NCBI GenBank assembly: GCA_963680875.1
Contig: OY804579.1
Coordinates: 80,775,095-80,839,094, forward strand
Source of the DNA: Bathymodiolus brooksi
Taxonomy: Eukaryota > Mollusca > Bivalvia > Mytilida > Modiolidae
Length of the DNA stretch: 64,000 nucleotides
Direction of reading: 5' to 3'
Shown here: one piece after another, positions 12,846 through 22,895 of the stretch
How positions within the stretch are numbered: the first letter of the stretch is position 1
Layout of the letters: each line of letters opens with the position of its first letter
Program-made: the position numbers and the translations under genes
The notes under the pieces: generated by a model
What the model was told of the DNA's origin: nothing
The model's database searches: none
Seen by the model: only the letters and a program-made list of their open reading frames with translations

Positions 12846-13677
12846 ACGGCCTCTAAAAACAAAAACAAACAACCATACCCCCAAAGAAAACAAGAACAAA
12901 AAAACAAAGAAAAACATTGATTTTAAGTACTCTGCACTGTAATATCCTTTAGTAAAATTATTATTTTACATGATTAGATATCGAATGATTTATCAAGGAA
13001 TTCATTCTTTCAATAAAATAAGTGAAAATATTTTCAATGTGCGTTCTGAATCATACTATATGTTACACGACGGATGCCACTAGTTGTTGTCATAAACCAG
13101 TCTGAGAGTAGTATGTCACGACTTACTCGTTCTTGTTATAATCCAGAGTACAATGACATAGCTTACTCATAATATGCTATATTCCACAGTAGATTGGTCT
13201 GGCATATACTCGGTTCTGTTATCAGCATTTTTACCTCTTTTTTTAAATTTGTTATCTCTTTCCGTAAAATTCAACTTTGTTGCAATAAATATTTATCACT
13301 TGGTTGTGTTTATGCAAAGTTAGCAAATGTTATAAAGTCCGTTTGACTTCTATAAATGTTCAGATGTTTTTTAAAAAAATCCAGTTTTCAAATCAACAAT
13401 TTTTTCCCCTAGATGTTTGCTAATATATGATATATACGAACTCTGACAATTAATTTCAAAATTTTTGGTTCATTATTAAAAAGGTTACCCATAAGGTCTC
13501 TATGTTAATTATATTTACTAATGTGTAAAAATCTGGTCATAGTTCGTGGTAGTAGTGCTACTATCAAGAGGAATCGATAATAAGAAATCTATCTAATGAG
13601 ACCAGTCAATTTAAAATTTACTTTTCCTTAAAAAAAAATATGACAACCGTGTCAAAAATTGCCATGGAGATGGTTTT

Positions 13678-13943
13678 TTAGTTGCGTGGTAAAATATCCA
13701 GTAATATAATAAATAACATAACAAACACAAGAAGGATAACTCCAGTTATACCGATAGATACAGAAGACGGTCGATTGTCAGTCGCACTAGTCTTAGTTCG
13801 CAAAAATGACGACGTATTTCGATGATCGATACTAAGTATAGAATAAAGGTCGTTTAATCTGTCTTGGAGTTCTTTTTGGTTCATAGCAGTCGATGAAATG
13901 GTACAGATACCTTTGGAACACTCTATAGATTGTACACTAACAC
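13678..13943 (-). CDS. Terminal exon of a membrane-anchored protein (unit A)
   Basis: Minus-strand exon after a good acceptor (AACTATATTTCAG). It encodes 87 residues and a stop, in the frame that borrows one base from the previous exon. It starts VSVQSIECSKGICTISS (two cysteines), continues as a Lys/Leu-rich segment (KELQDRLNDLYSILS) and a basic stretch (RTKTSATDNRPSS), and then has a membrane span within GITGVILLVFVMLFIILLDI. It ends LPRN, so the protein has almost no cytoplasmic part. This layout resembles the C-terminus of uncharacterised bivalve ectodomain proteins, from memory. The unit B copy is at 45566-45834. The Gypsy element has inserted upstream, in the intron or 5' flank. Upstream exons were not identified. 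Confidence 0.6.
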
Positions 13944-13984
13944 CTGAAATATAGTTCATTAAGATAATTGTAAGACAGATTTGA

Positions 13985-14209
13985 AGATATCAAAGGGGGT
14001 AGATAAAGCCGTAAATCGAAGAACAGACAATACAGTGTCCGTATTATCTACAAAATGCACAGAAAAGATTGAGGAACAGGAACCCAATTGAAAACCGGGG
14101 AGGAACTTCGGACGGGTAAGCAGATCCTGCTCCACTAGTGGTACCAGTCGTAAGACACAGATATTCCGCAACGGTTAACGTCATGGCCACGAAACGTTGG
14201 AAGTGATGT
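13985..14209 (-). repeat. Left arm of foldback bivalve repeat, split by the Gypsy insertion
   Basis: Degenerate reverse-strand copy of the CTTCCGGAGCACCTGAG family, including CTGCTCCACTAGTGGTACC. Its mirror arm lies beyond the retrotransposon at 22680-22890. The uninterrupted version is at 45895-46475. Confidence 0.8.
14206..14209. repeat. Target-site duplication ATGT, left
   Basis: ATGT immediately before the 5' LTR. It matches 22536-22539 after the 3' LTR and the single ATGT in the empty site at about 46110-46113. Confidence 0.9.
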
Positions 14210-15364
14210 TGTAACGAATAGGGTGTAAGGCATAGGAAATAATATTGTTTGTATGTATGCATATATGACACTTTTATTTACTCTTGTTACTCTGGCACAT
14301 TTTCACTTTGTTCTTGTTGTTGATACCGTGCCGTATTCTGGTGTCTTGAGTAACTGTCGCGACTGTGATGTGATTGAATGAATACTATTCTTGTTTCAGG
14401 TATCGTGATCGCGAATATTTATTGTATGTAAATTGTTGTTATATTATATGGGAAATATGTAGTTAGGACAGAGTTCGTTCTCATTGTTTGACCAAAAGGG
14501 GGGCCTACGACAACTTCCCAATGTTTTGTTCTCCTTATAAACCTTGTGTCACATTCTCTTACCTTTTTCATTGATTCATGCTAGGTTTATATATTGTACT
14601 TGGGCTTGGTTTCTATAAGGGTAAGCTTTATTAAGCCCGTTTTTCTCTTTCATCTTGACATGACAAACTATGTTTATACTTTCCGCCATGTGTATCCTGT
14701 GTGTAATTTAATGCGCATGTGTGTTATCTCACACTTTATGTGGCCCGGTTTGCGGCCCTGTTAACGGATATAATTACCGTGGGAACTTCCGTACGAACGG
14801 ACCAATCAATGACGACGATTCACGCCACAGCCAAAAGTGTGGAGTCTGCGTAGATATAAAAGGGCATCGTCTGCACGCCACAGAAGCGACCCCCCAACAA
14901 TCATAGACGGCAGAGAACATACCAGACAGCAACTACTATTGACACCATAGAACGACCAGTTTAAACCAAGAGACGTTAAATTCGTAACCAGGATATCCGT
15001 ACATTACCAGTACGTTTTCATTTTATTTACACGTATTTCGACTTGACCTAGATGTTTTATTACGATTTTACTACGCATTTACGACGACCCACCATTCCAT
15101 AGGGGGGGACCTCATATTTATTATTATCGCTCACGGGGAAGTTATATTATTGTTGTACTTGAATATATTATTACAATTGAACATAATAAATTGCTTTGTT
15201 TAAGAACCTATATAATTGTTGTCATAATAAACTGTTATCCTTTGGATAAAACCAGTGCCTTAGACCAGCCATGCTACCAATGGTGTAAACTACTACCAAG
15301 TTATATAGAGTGATTTTGTTACCCAAAACTCACACACCGTACACCGAGCCCCCTTGGTTCAACA
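14210..15364 (+). repeat. 5' LTR
   Basis: 1155 bp, from TGTAACGAATAGGG to GGTTCAACA. It matches 21383-22535 throughout. Confidence 0.95.
14855..14862 (+). promoter_or_regulatory. TATA box in the 5' LTR
   Basis: TATAAAAG in the context GTAGATATAAAAGGGCATCG, a good RNA polymerase II core promoter position for the U3/R boundary. The equivalent in the 3' LTR is 22027-22034. The transcription start is inferred to be 25-30 bp downstream. Confidence 0.6.
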
Positions 15365-15366
15365 TT

Positions 15367-15384
15367 TGGTGTCCGGCGGTGGGA
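15367..15384 (+). promoter_or_regulatory. Primer-binding site
   Basis: TGGTGTCCGGCGGTGGGA starts two bases after the LTR's terminal CA and has the TGG expected for pairing to a tRNA 3' CCA. The complement most resembles a leucine-type tRNA end (a GACACCA-like terminus), but the match is not exact to any tRNA I can recall. Confidence 0.7.
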
Positions 15385-15478
15385 TTACGTTTTCATACCC
15401 ATGTTTTTAACATTTTTAAACACTTGTAAATTTATATTTATTGTACAACAAATAGTTTTATCTAAACAATAAGTTAAA

Positions 15479-16945
15479 ATGGATAACCACAGTTTCAATG
15501 AGTCAGAGTTAGAAATTCACAGTCCTGGTGACTCTCGAGCAACCACACTTGAGAAGTTGTTGCCATCAAAAGCCCAGGGTCAGGGGGACAGTTCATTAAG
15601 AACACCACAATCTGATAACTGTCAGTCAACTAAACTTGAATTATTGTGTAGGCAATTGGAAAACACAAACAGGACTCTGTCAAATTTTGAGGCACGCTTA
15701 GACCATTTGAGTCAAAAGTTAGACAACCAGATGGATCAATTTAACCGCAGACTTGATAGTTATATGGAGTATTGTGATAGAAAGGTCAGCAACAATGAGG
15801 GAGATATAAGAGAACTAGACAATTTGGTGAACCAGATGCCCACATTTAAACACATGGAAACTTTGTTGGCAGAAAATAGGATCATAAGATCTAACCATCA
15901 GTCTCCAATCAATGACAACCCTCAACCTGGTGGCATTAATCAATACATGCATATGCATGAAACACCTGGATCACCTGTATGCTGTGTACAGTCTAGCACA
16001 CCAATGAATTTACCTACAACGCATTCATGTAATAGCTTCAGACCAGTATCTGTACCAGCAGTTGCTGTTCAAACAATTCGTCCTTGTCTTGAGCAAAATA
16101 ATGCAGTAACCACTGGGTCTGATAAAATAGATCTGCCGGTGCTGTCTAAATGTACAAATACCAGTACATATACCATGAAACCAAAACCATGTAACATGAA
16201 TATAGGTTTTACCAAACCAAATAACTATGATGGAAAGTCTAGTTGGACAGACTACCAAGTCCATTTCGAAACTGTTTCGAAATTAAATCAATGGACTGAT
16301 GAAATAAAAGCCTTAACATTAATTTCTTGCATGCAAGATTCAGCTTTATCCACTATAGGAGAGATAGATACCAATAACATCCCTCATTTTGAAGAACTTA
16401 TACATATTTTGACCAAGCGGTTTGCACCAGAAAACCAGACAGAACTATACAGGTCTCAAATTGATGCTAGAATTAGAAAAAAGGGTGAGACCCTACCTGA
16501 ACTAGCCCAAGATATTAAACGACTTGTGAGGCTGGCATATCCAAATGCTCCGCTAGAAGTAAGAGACAGTCTGGCCTATATGAGCTTTAGAGACGCCTTA
16601 AATGACCAAGACCTAGAATGGGCAATTTGCCAGGGTAATCGAGATACCATTGATGAAGCTTTGCATCTTGGGCTGAAATATGAAGCTTTTCACAATGGCA
16701 GAAAGAAACCTTTTCTAAGATACCAAAAAGTGGATAGTGACACAGAAACTACCAAATTACCACAAGTACCACCCTCTAAAACTAAAACCTGCTCGTACTG
16801 TCATAAGAAGGGACATTTGATCCGGAATTGTTACAAAAGGAAAAGGGACCAAAGTAACACCCTAGACCAAATAAGACACGGTGAAGAAACTAATGTCAGA
16901 AAGGGACATAACTCTTCATACAACTCAAACCAGGGAAACTATTAG
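15479..16945 (+). CDS. gag: Gag polyprotein of the Gypsy element
   Basis: Intact 488-residue frame with a favourable start (AAAATGG). The N-terminal third is polar. Residues about 50-115 form a predicted coiled coil (RQLENTNRTLSNFEARLDHL region), suited to assembly. Residues about 250-385 look like a retrotransposon gag capsid domain, including the W-T-D-Y motif and the ALTLISCMQDSAL helix. A single CCHC zinc knuckle (C438-x2-C-x4-H-x4-C451) should bind RNA. The frame ends five codons after Asn-Gln-Gly with a slippery heptamer, so Gag-Pol is probably made by -1 frameshifting. This is the only undamaged gene of the element. Confidence 0.92.
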   Translation: MDNHSFNESELEIHSPGDSRATTLEKLLPSKAQGQGDSSLRTPQSDNCQSTKLELLCRQLENTNRTLSNFEARLDHLSQKLDNQMDQFNRRLDSYMEYCDRKVSNNEGDIRELDNLVNQMPTFKHMETLLAENRIIRSNHQSPINDNPQPGGINQYMHMHETPGSPVCCVQSSTPMNLPTTHSCNSFRPVSVPAVAVQTIRPCLEQNNAVTTGSDKIDLPVLSKCTNTSTYTMKPKPCNMNIGFTKPNNYDGKSSWTDYQVHFETVSKLNQWTDEIKALTLISCMQDSALSTIGEIDTNNIPHFEELIHILTKRFAPENQTELYRSQIDARIRKKGETLPELAQDIKRLVRLAYPNAPLEVRDSLAYMSFRDALNDQDLEWAICQGNRDTIDEALHLGLKYEAFHNGRKKPFLRYQKVDSDTETTKLPQVPPSKTKTCSYCHKKGHLIRNCYKRKRDQSNTLDQIRHGEETNVRKGHNSSYNSNQGNY

Positions 16946-17787
16946 AAGCTGACAGTGCGGGTCAACATTCAGCTGAGAATACAAATAGAATTAATAGACC
17001 CACTCTATCTCAAATTAAAGGAAATAAAAATGATGGATTATTTGTAAATGCCAAAGTTCATAATACAGAGGTACATTGTTTAATAGATACAGGCTCTACC
17101 ATGAGTGTTTTACACACCACTATTCGTCTTTGCATCGATTATCGAAAGCTAAATCAAGTTACGGTGAAAGATTCATACCCTTTGCCCCGCATTGATGATT
17201 CCCTTGACGCCTTAAGAGGAAATTCTTGGTTCAGCACTTTAGATTTGGTCAGTGGTTATTACCAGTGTTCGGTTGACCCACAGGATGCACCTAAAACTGC
17301 TTTTGTTACTTCAAGGGGTCTCTTTCAGTTTAACAGGATGCCTTTTGGTTTATCATGTGCCGGTGCTACGTTTGAACGCCTCATGGAGTATGCTCTTGCA
17401 TGTCTTCAGTGGGAGACATGCATAATCTACCTAGATGACATAATTGTGTTCTCTAGAACTTCTGAGGAGCATGTTACCAGGCTCCAAAGTGTATTTGGTC
17501 GTATGAGAGAAGCAGGATTAAAAATAGCTCCCAAGAAATGTTTCTTGTTCCAGACCAAAGTAACCTTCTTGGGTCATGTTGTAACCACTGAAGGAATATT
17601 ACCTGATCCATCAAAGCTTGATGCGATAGAAACCTGGCCCACTCCTACCAATGTTAAAGAGGTGAGAAGTTGGTTAGGAACCTGCAGTTATTATAGAAGA
17701 TTTATCAAAGACTTTTCTAAAATTGCTAGACCCCTACACAGACTAACAGAGAAAAATGTCATTTTTAAAATGGACACAGGAATGTGA
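16912..17787 (+). pseudogene. pol: Pol part 1: protease remnant fused to reverse transcriptase
   Basis: The pol frame opens at 16912, overlapping gag by 34 bp in the -1 frame. The aspartic protease begins with LIDTGSTMSVLH (DTG at 17086-17094). It then passes directly, around 17122-17130, into the middle of the RT at LCIDYRKLNQVTVKDSYP. The rest of the protease and the RT N-terminal fingers are missing, an in-frame internal deletion. RT motifs present are FSTLDLVSGYYQ and the catalytic YLDD (17428-17439). The frame ends early because of an extra base in the T5A4 run at about 17762-17771. Enzyme activity is very unlikely without the missing parts. Confidence 0.9.
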
Positions 17788-18817
17788 AGATTCCTTTAAT
17801 ATATTAAAACATGCTTTGACCTCAAGTCCAATTTTAATATACCCATGTCTAGAAAAAGAGTTTATTTTAGACACTGATGCCGGTGGTACAGGAACAGGAG
17901 CTGTTCTTTCCCAGATTGGTGATGATGGAAGGGAGCATGTAATTGCTTACTATAGCAAATCACTGTCTAAACAACAACGCCAATATTGTGTAACCAGGCG
18001 TGAACTCTTAGCCATCGTCCAGGCAGTTAGACATTTTCACCACTATTTATATAGGGTACCCTTTCAAGTTAGAACTGACCATGGAGCCCTTACCTGGCTT
18101 CTTAACTTCAAAAACCCAGAGGGACAACTCGCACGGTGGTTAGAAGTGTTAGGAACATACAATTTCAACATAAAACATAGGGCAGGACTAAAACATGGCA
18201 ATGCAGACGGTTTGTCCAGGAGACCATGTGGTGACTGTACTCATTGTGATAAGAGAGACGAAAATGAGATACGCTTAATAGACTCCCCTGCAACAAGATA
18301 TATTGGTAAAGCAGGAAATGATGATACTGAAGACAGTGACCTATCAACCAATTGGGTTGAAAGCAAAACCACAAATGAACTACGAGATGACCAGTTGAAT
18401 GACCCTGTTTTAAGGATAGTACATGAATGGTTGCAATCAAAGCAGAAACCAGCATGGGCAGATATTTCTCACTTAAGTAAAGTGCATAAAACTTACTGGG
18501 GCCAGTGGGACAGACTTGTAGTTGTGGAAGGTGTACTTTATAGAAAATGGACCAATACCACCACCAATGAGGTCACCATGCAGTATATTTTACCTAATTT
18601 GTATAGAAACCAAGTTTTGGAACTTTTGCATAATGACCAATTGGCAGGGCACCTAGGTTTTAAGCGCACCTTGGCCAGAGTTAAACATAGATTCTATTGG
18701 GCAAGTGATACAATGTTTGTTGAAAGATGGTGTAAACGTTGCAAGGAATGTCAGATTAGGAATCAGCCAAACCATCGTACCAGGGGTAAAATGAAAACCT
18801 ACGTCGTGGGAGAATAA
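17756..18817 (+). pseudogene. pol: Pol part 2: RNase H and integrase zinc-binding domain
   Basis: Continuation of pol in the frame shifted by one base. It starts with the RT connection (WTQECEDSFN). The RNase H domain follows: LDTDAGGTGTGAVLSQ with the catalytic aspartate, then RRELLAIVQAVRHF and VRTDHGALTWLL. The integrase N-terminal HHCC zinc finger is present (H..H in LHNDQLAGHLGF, then C-x2-C in CKRCKECQIR). A stop at 18815-18817 results from one extra T. RNase H residues look normal. The break before the integrase core separates the two halves of integrase. Confidence 0.9.
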
Positions 18818-19724
18818 ACTAGAAAGAATATCTTTATACATCTTGGGTCCAGTATCCCAAACCTATAAGGAAAACAAGTACATTCTTGTTGTGACTAACT
18901 ATTTCGCCAGGTTTGCTGAGGCATACAGTCTACCTGATATTGAGGCTACTACTGTAGCAGATAAATTGTTGACAGAATGTATTTGTCGTTATGGTCTACC
19001 CCTCCAAATACACACTGACCAAGGAGCACAGTTTACATCAAACATATTTACTGAGATGTGTAAAAGGTTACACATAAGTAAAACCAGGAACAGTCCATGC
19101 CACCCCCAAAGTTCAGGTCTTGTTGAAAGACTTAACAGAACAATAGAAGATATGATTAGTAAATTTGTTTCTAAAAACCAAAAAGACTGGGATCTTTATT
19201 TACCCTATTTAATGATGGCGTATAGATCTTCTGTACATGATACCATGGGTGAAACACCATGTTTTATGATGATGGGTAGGGAAGTTACACTTCCTATTGA
19301 TCTTGTTTTTGGCAAGCATACCGACCAAGAACCAAAGTCATTACCAGACTATGTAGAAGATTTTATTAACCGTATAGAAAAAGTCCATGAAGTTGTCAGG
19401 GATAGACTGATAAATTCAGCAGAACGTCAGAAAAGACGTTATGACATTTTATGTACATTCCCCAGTTTTAAAACTGGAGATGGAGTTTTGTTACAAGATA
19501 ACAGCAAATTTAAGAGACGTTCTCCAAAATTGCAGATGAAATGGTGTGGACCATTTACTGTTACTGGTGTCTTGTCAAATGTTTTATACCAAATACAGGA
19601 AGGTCCAAGAAGTAAATCTAAAATCATCCATGTAAATAGGCTAACACCATACCATGGGAACATGAAAAGGTGGTACCAACCCCCATGGGGAACCTGCCCT
19701 CAATACCAGAGGCACCCAGAATAA
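18813..19724 (+). pseudogene. pol: Pol part 3: integrase core and GPY/F domain
   Basis: Integrase DDE core and C-terminal module. The usual first catalytic aspartate (in the D-I-L-G-P motif) is tyrosine here (TAC at 18837-18839). The second, in IHTDQGAQFTS, and the glutamate, in SGLVERLNRT, are present with the expected 35-residue spacing. The C-terminus has WCGPFTVTGV, a GPY/F module, and HVNRLTPYHG. There is no chromodomain. Loss of the first aspartate would abolish strand transfer even if the frameshift were bypassed. Confidence 0.9.
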
Positions 19725-19990
19725 GAAATAGACATAATTGGCATGAAAATAGGACAGACAGGACTATATATTTAATTATAGAATGATAATTTGATATGGA
19801 TTTAGATGTGTATCTTAATTCATCACATTTATTGTGTTATATTTACTAAGAAAGTGTTGTGCATCAAAATATGATGTGTATTTTGATACTACTAGAGATA
19901 CACATACCTTGTTATGGTGGCAGTTGTTTTCCAGATGGCATCTGATTTATATATGTTTTAATTTGTGTGTAATAAAGAAGGAAACTAAAT

Positions 19991-20018
19991 TTTCCTTTAC
20001 CATTGGTATTTTTCAGAA
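19991..20018 (+). promoter_or_regulatory. Candidate 3' splice site for the third gene
   Basis: TTTCCTTTACCATTGGTATTTTTCAG is a pyrimidine-rich tract ending in AG, two bases before the ATG of ORF3. It suggests that ORF3 is translated from a spliced subgenomic RNA, as env-like genes of some Gypsy elements are. The donor was not identified. Confidence 0.5.
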
Positions 20019-21287
20019 ATGAACCGATATGTCTACCCCCACCAATGTGAGGATTGTGGGTAGAGGTTTCCAAGAAAAGATCAACTTGGGAGACACATCA
20101 GGAGGACACATCCAACTGAAAGGGTCCAGTGTAGGTGGTGCCACTACAGCCAGCCAGCTACAGATGCATACCGTGTTAGGAAACACGAGCTGATCCACCA
20201 GAAATACATGGACTTAGAGCCCATGGCTACGCCAAGCAATACCAGAGGCCAGGTAGAGTCAGTGGTGCAGGTTCCCGATATTGATGATAGCTGGCGGCAG
20301 CTGATGCGGGAGTTAGACGCCAGCATGCCGGATTTTGCTGACCTGCTGGGGGTCGAACCCCGTACACCATCACCGATGAGGGACCTGATGGGAATTGTAG
20401 CTAGTCCTCCCCCTGAAGCAGTCGTCCCCTCAGACCAGTTGTTCTCCAGATATTTATCTCCGGTGACATCACCGGAAGGTACTTATTCTGATGAATCAGA
20501 GGAACCAGTTCCAGCCAGTGTCACCATCATTTCACCCCTGTCAGAAGGAGCCGGCAGCCAGACCGGAACACCAGAGATCAGTAGTACACTAGTATCCAGT
20601 GGAAACACTGGACAGACCAGCGTACCAGTGCTCGACCTCTCCAGCAGGCAAGCCAGTACACCAGTGACCAGTGCGGCGATGGCCAAAGGAACCACAAGCC
20701 AGACCAGTGACTGTGCACAAGCGCTCAATCTTAATAGCAGTCAAACTATAGCTAGTATACCAGCATCCAGAGCGGAAATGACCAGTGGAACCCCTTGTCG
20801 GACCAGTGTACCGATCACCAGCAGTCCAATCAACACACCAATGGACTTTAGAAGTAAGTCCATCAGTAACGAGGGAGCATTCCAGGATGAACCCTTAGAC
20901 TTATCCGTTAGGGGAAGACCTACTACCAGGGTCATCCCATCACAGTCATTCACCAATGTCATAGACTGTACCACTACCATATCCAGAGAATCATGGAATC
21001 CAAGAAGCATACAGGTTGATCCAAGGGATAAGAGCAATAATCACATGTGCCATGATCCAAGGTGGTTCTTTGCTGGAGCACCCTCCGCCTACATGGATCA
21101 CCCTCTAGCCAGTACCCTTCAGGAGAAAGCAAACCTTTGCAAAAGGAACCAAAAATCTCAATATCAGAGGCACTTGACCCCTGTTGGCGTTAGAACCATT
21201 ATCAAGGAGGAAAGATGTTACCTGCCGGACGGGACAATCAATGAACTGAGGGACATCTGGACTGCCAATTTAACCACCGAGGAGTAG
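20019..21287 (+). pseudogene. ORF3: two C2H2 zinc fingers plus Ser/Thr/Pro-rich PLDLS protein
   Basis: A 422-codon frame, open except for one TAG at codon 15 (20061-20063). Residues 10-31 form a textbook C2H2 finger (C-x2-C-x12-H-x4-H, with Phe and Leu at the usual positions); the stop replaces the residue after CG. A second finger follows (C38-x2-C41-x14-H56-x3-H60). The rest (about 359 residues from Met at 20208) is rich in Ser, Thr, Pro and Gln. It holds PLDLS (20892-20906), the classic CtBP corepressor-binding motif, and has a conserved-looking end (IIKEERCYLPDGTI). There is no signal peptide or membrane span, so it is not an envelope. A nuclear, transcription-related role is an inference. 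Confidence 0.7.
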
Positions 21288-21370
21288 GTTTTTTTTGTAG
21301 AGTATGTTAGGTAGGTTTGTTATAAATAGGTGTCCTTTATTTTTAGTTCGAGGACGAACTCTTTTTCCCT

Positions 21371-21382
21371 GGGTGGGGGTGA
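21371..21382 (+). promoter_or_regulatory. Polypurine tract
   Basis: GGGTGGGGGTGA immediately before the 3' LTR, in the position of the plus-strand primer. Confidence 0.75.
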
Positions 21383-22535
21383 TGTAAAGAATAGGGTTTA
21401 AGGCATAGGAGATAATATTGTTTGTATGTATGCATATATGGCACTTTTATTTATTCTTGTTACTCTGGCACATTTTCACTTTGTTCTGGTTGTTGATATC
21501 GTGCCGTATTCCGGTGCCTTGAGTAACTGTCGCGACTGTGATGTGATTGAATGAACACTATTCTTGTTTCAGGTATCGTGATCGCGAATATTTATTGTAT
21601 GTAAATTGTTGTTATATTATATGGGAAATATGTAGTTAGGACAGAGTTCGTTCTCATTGTTTGACCAAAAAGAGGGCTACGACAACTTCCCAATGTTTTG
21701 TTCTCCTTATGAACCTTTTGTCACATTCTCTTACCTTTTTCATTGATTCATGCTAGGTTTATATATTGTACTTGGGCTTGGTTTCGATAAGGGTAAGCTT
21801 TATTAAGCCCGTTTTTCCATTTCATCTTGACATGACAAACTATGTTTATACTTTCCGCCATGTGTATCCTGTGTGTAATTTAATGCGCATGTGTGTTATC
21901 TCACACTTTATGTGGCCCGGTTTGCGGCCCTGTTAACGGATATAATTACCGTGGGAACTTCCGTAAGAACGGACCAATCAACGACGACGATTCACGCCAC
22001 AGCCAAAAGTGTGGAGTCTGCGTAGATATAAAAGGGCATCGTCTGCACGCCACAGAAGCGACCCCCCAACAAGCATAGACGGCAGAGAACATACCAGACA
22101 GCAACTACTATTGACACCATAGAACGACCAGTTTAAACCAAGAGACGTTAAATCCGTAACCAGGATATCCGTACATTACCAGTACGTTTTCATTTTATTT
22201 ACACGTATTTCGACTTGACCTAGATGTTTTACTACGATTTTACTACGCATTTACGACGACCGACCATTCCATAGGGGGGACCTCATATTTATTATTATCG
22301 CTCACGGGGAAGTTATATTATTGTTGTACTTGAATATATTATTACAATTGAACATAATAAATTGCTTTGTTTAAGAACCTATATAATTGTTGTCATAATA
22401 AACTGTTATCCTTTGGATAAAACCAGTGCCTTAGACCAGCCATGCTACCAATGGTGTAAACTACTACCAAGTTATATAGAGTGAGTTTGTTAACCAAAAC
22501 TCACACACCGTACACCGAGTCCCCTAGGTTCAACA
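21383..22535 (+). repeat. 3' LTR
   Basis: 1153 bp, from TGTAAAGAATAGGG to GGTTCAACA. TATAAAAG lies at 22027-22034 and AATAAA polyadenylation signals at 22356 and 22397. It is followed by ATGT (22536-22539), the right target-site duplication. Confidence 0.95.
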
Positions 22536-22539
22536 ATGT

Positions 22540-22895
22540 CTTCAATTTAACAGCTAAGAACCCGAGGTTAAGTAGCTTCTGTGTTAGCAGCGGTTTTCTA
22601 TGAAGCAAATTACACTTGAAAAATAGTTTAAAAATAAAGACATAGAAGTTACCGGGTTTGTAACTAGATTAACACGACGGGTGCCACTAGTGGAGCAGGA
22701 ACCGCTTACCCTTCCGGAGCACCTGAGTTAACGCCCGATTTTTAATGGGGTTCGTGTTACTCGATCTTTTATTTTGTATGTATGTTTTGTAGATCGTTGT
22801 TTGTCCTTTTGTACAGTTTTCCCCCATTGTGTTGTCTGTTCGATATACGGATTCTGATTGCCCCTTTGGTATCTTCAAACTCTTCTTTGATTTAG
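22540..22895 (+). repeat. Right arm of the foldback bivalve repeat split by Gypsy
   Basis: Contains CTTCCGGAGCACCTGAG, GGGGTTCGTGTTACTCGATC and GATTGCCCCTTTGGTATCTTC, a dispersed element I recognise from bivalve genomes. It mirrors the arm at 13985-14209. The intact locus is at 45895-46475. Confidence 0.8.

Larger units (their letters stand above)
14210..22535 (+). mobile_element. Ty3/Gypsy LTR retrotransposon, 8326 bp
   Basis: Full-length element with TG...CA LTRs of about 1154 bp, a primer-binding site, gag, damaged pol in the order PR-RT-RNaseH-IN (the Ty3/Gypsy order), a third gene, a polypurine tract and a 4-bp target duplication. Unit B carries the exact empty site. The LTRs differ at roughly 30 positions by eye (2-3%), less than the A/B flanks, so it inserted after the segmental duplication. 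Two single-base frameshifts, a large internal deletion and a lost integrase aspartate make it non-autonomous. Confidence 0.95.

Noticed and set aside
14721..14906. 61-codon frame in each LTR (also 21893-22078)
   Set aside because: It overlaps the TATA box and the LTR's promoter region, has no recognisable motif, and is duplicated simply because the LTR is.
19834..20022. 62-codon frame between pol and ORF3
   Set aside because: AT-rich filler ending in the splice-acceptor tract; no motif.
20208..21287. Third retrotransposon gene as an envelope
   Set aside because: No signal peptide, transmembrane helix or cleavage site is visible. Zinc fingers and a PLDLS motif point to a nuclear protein.
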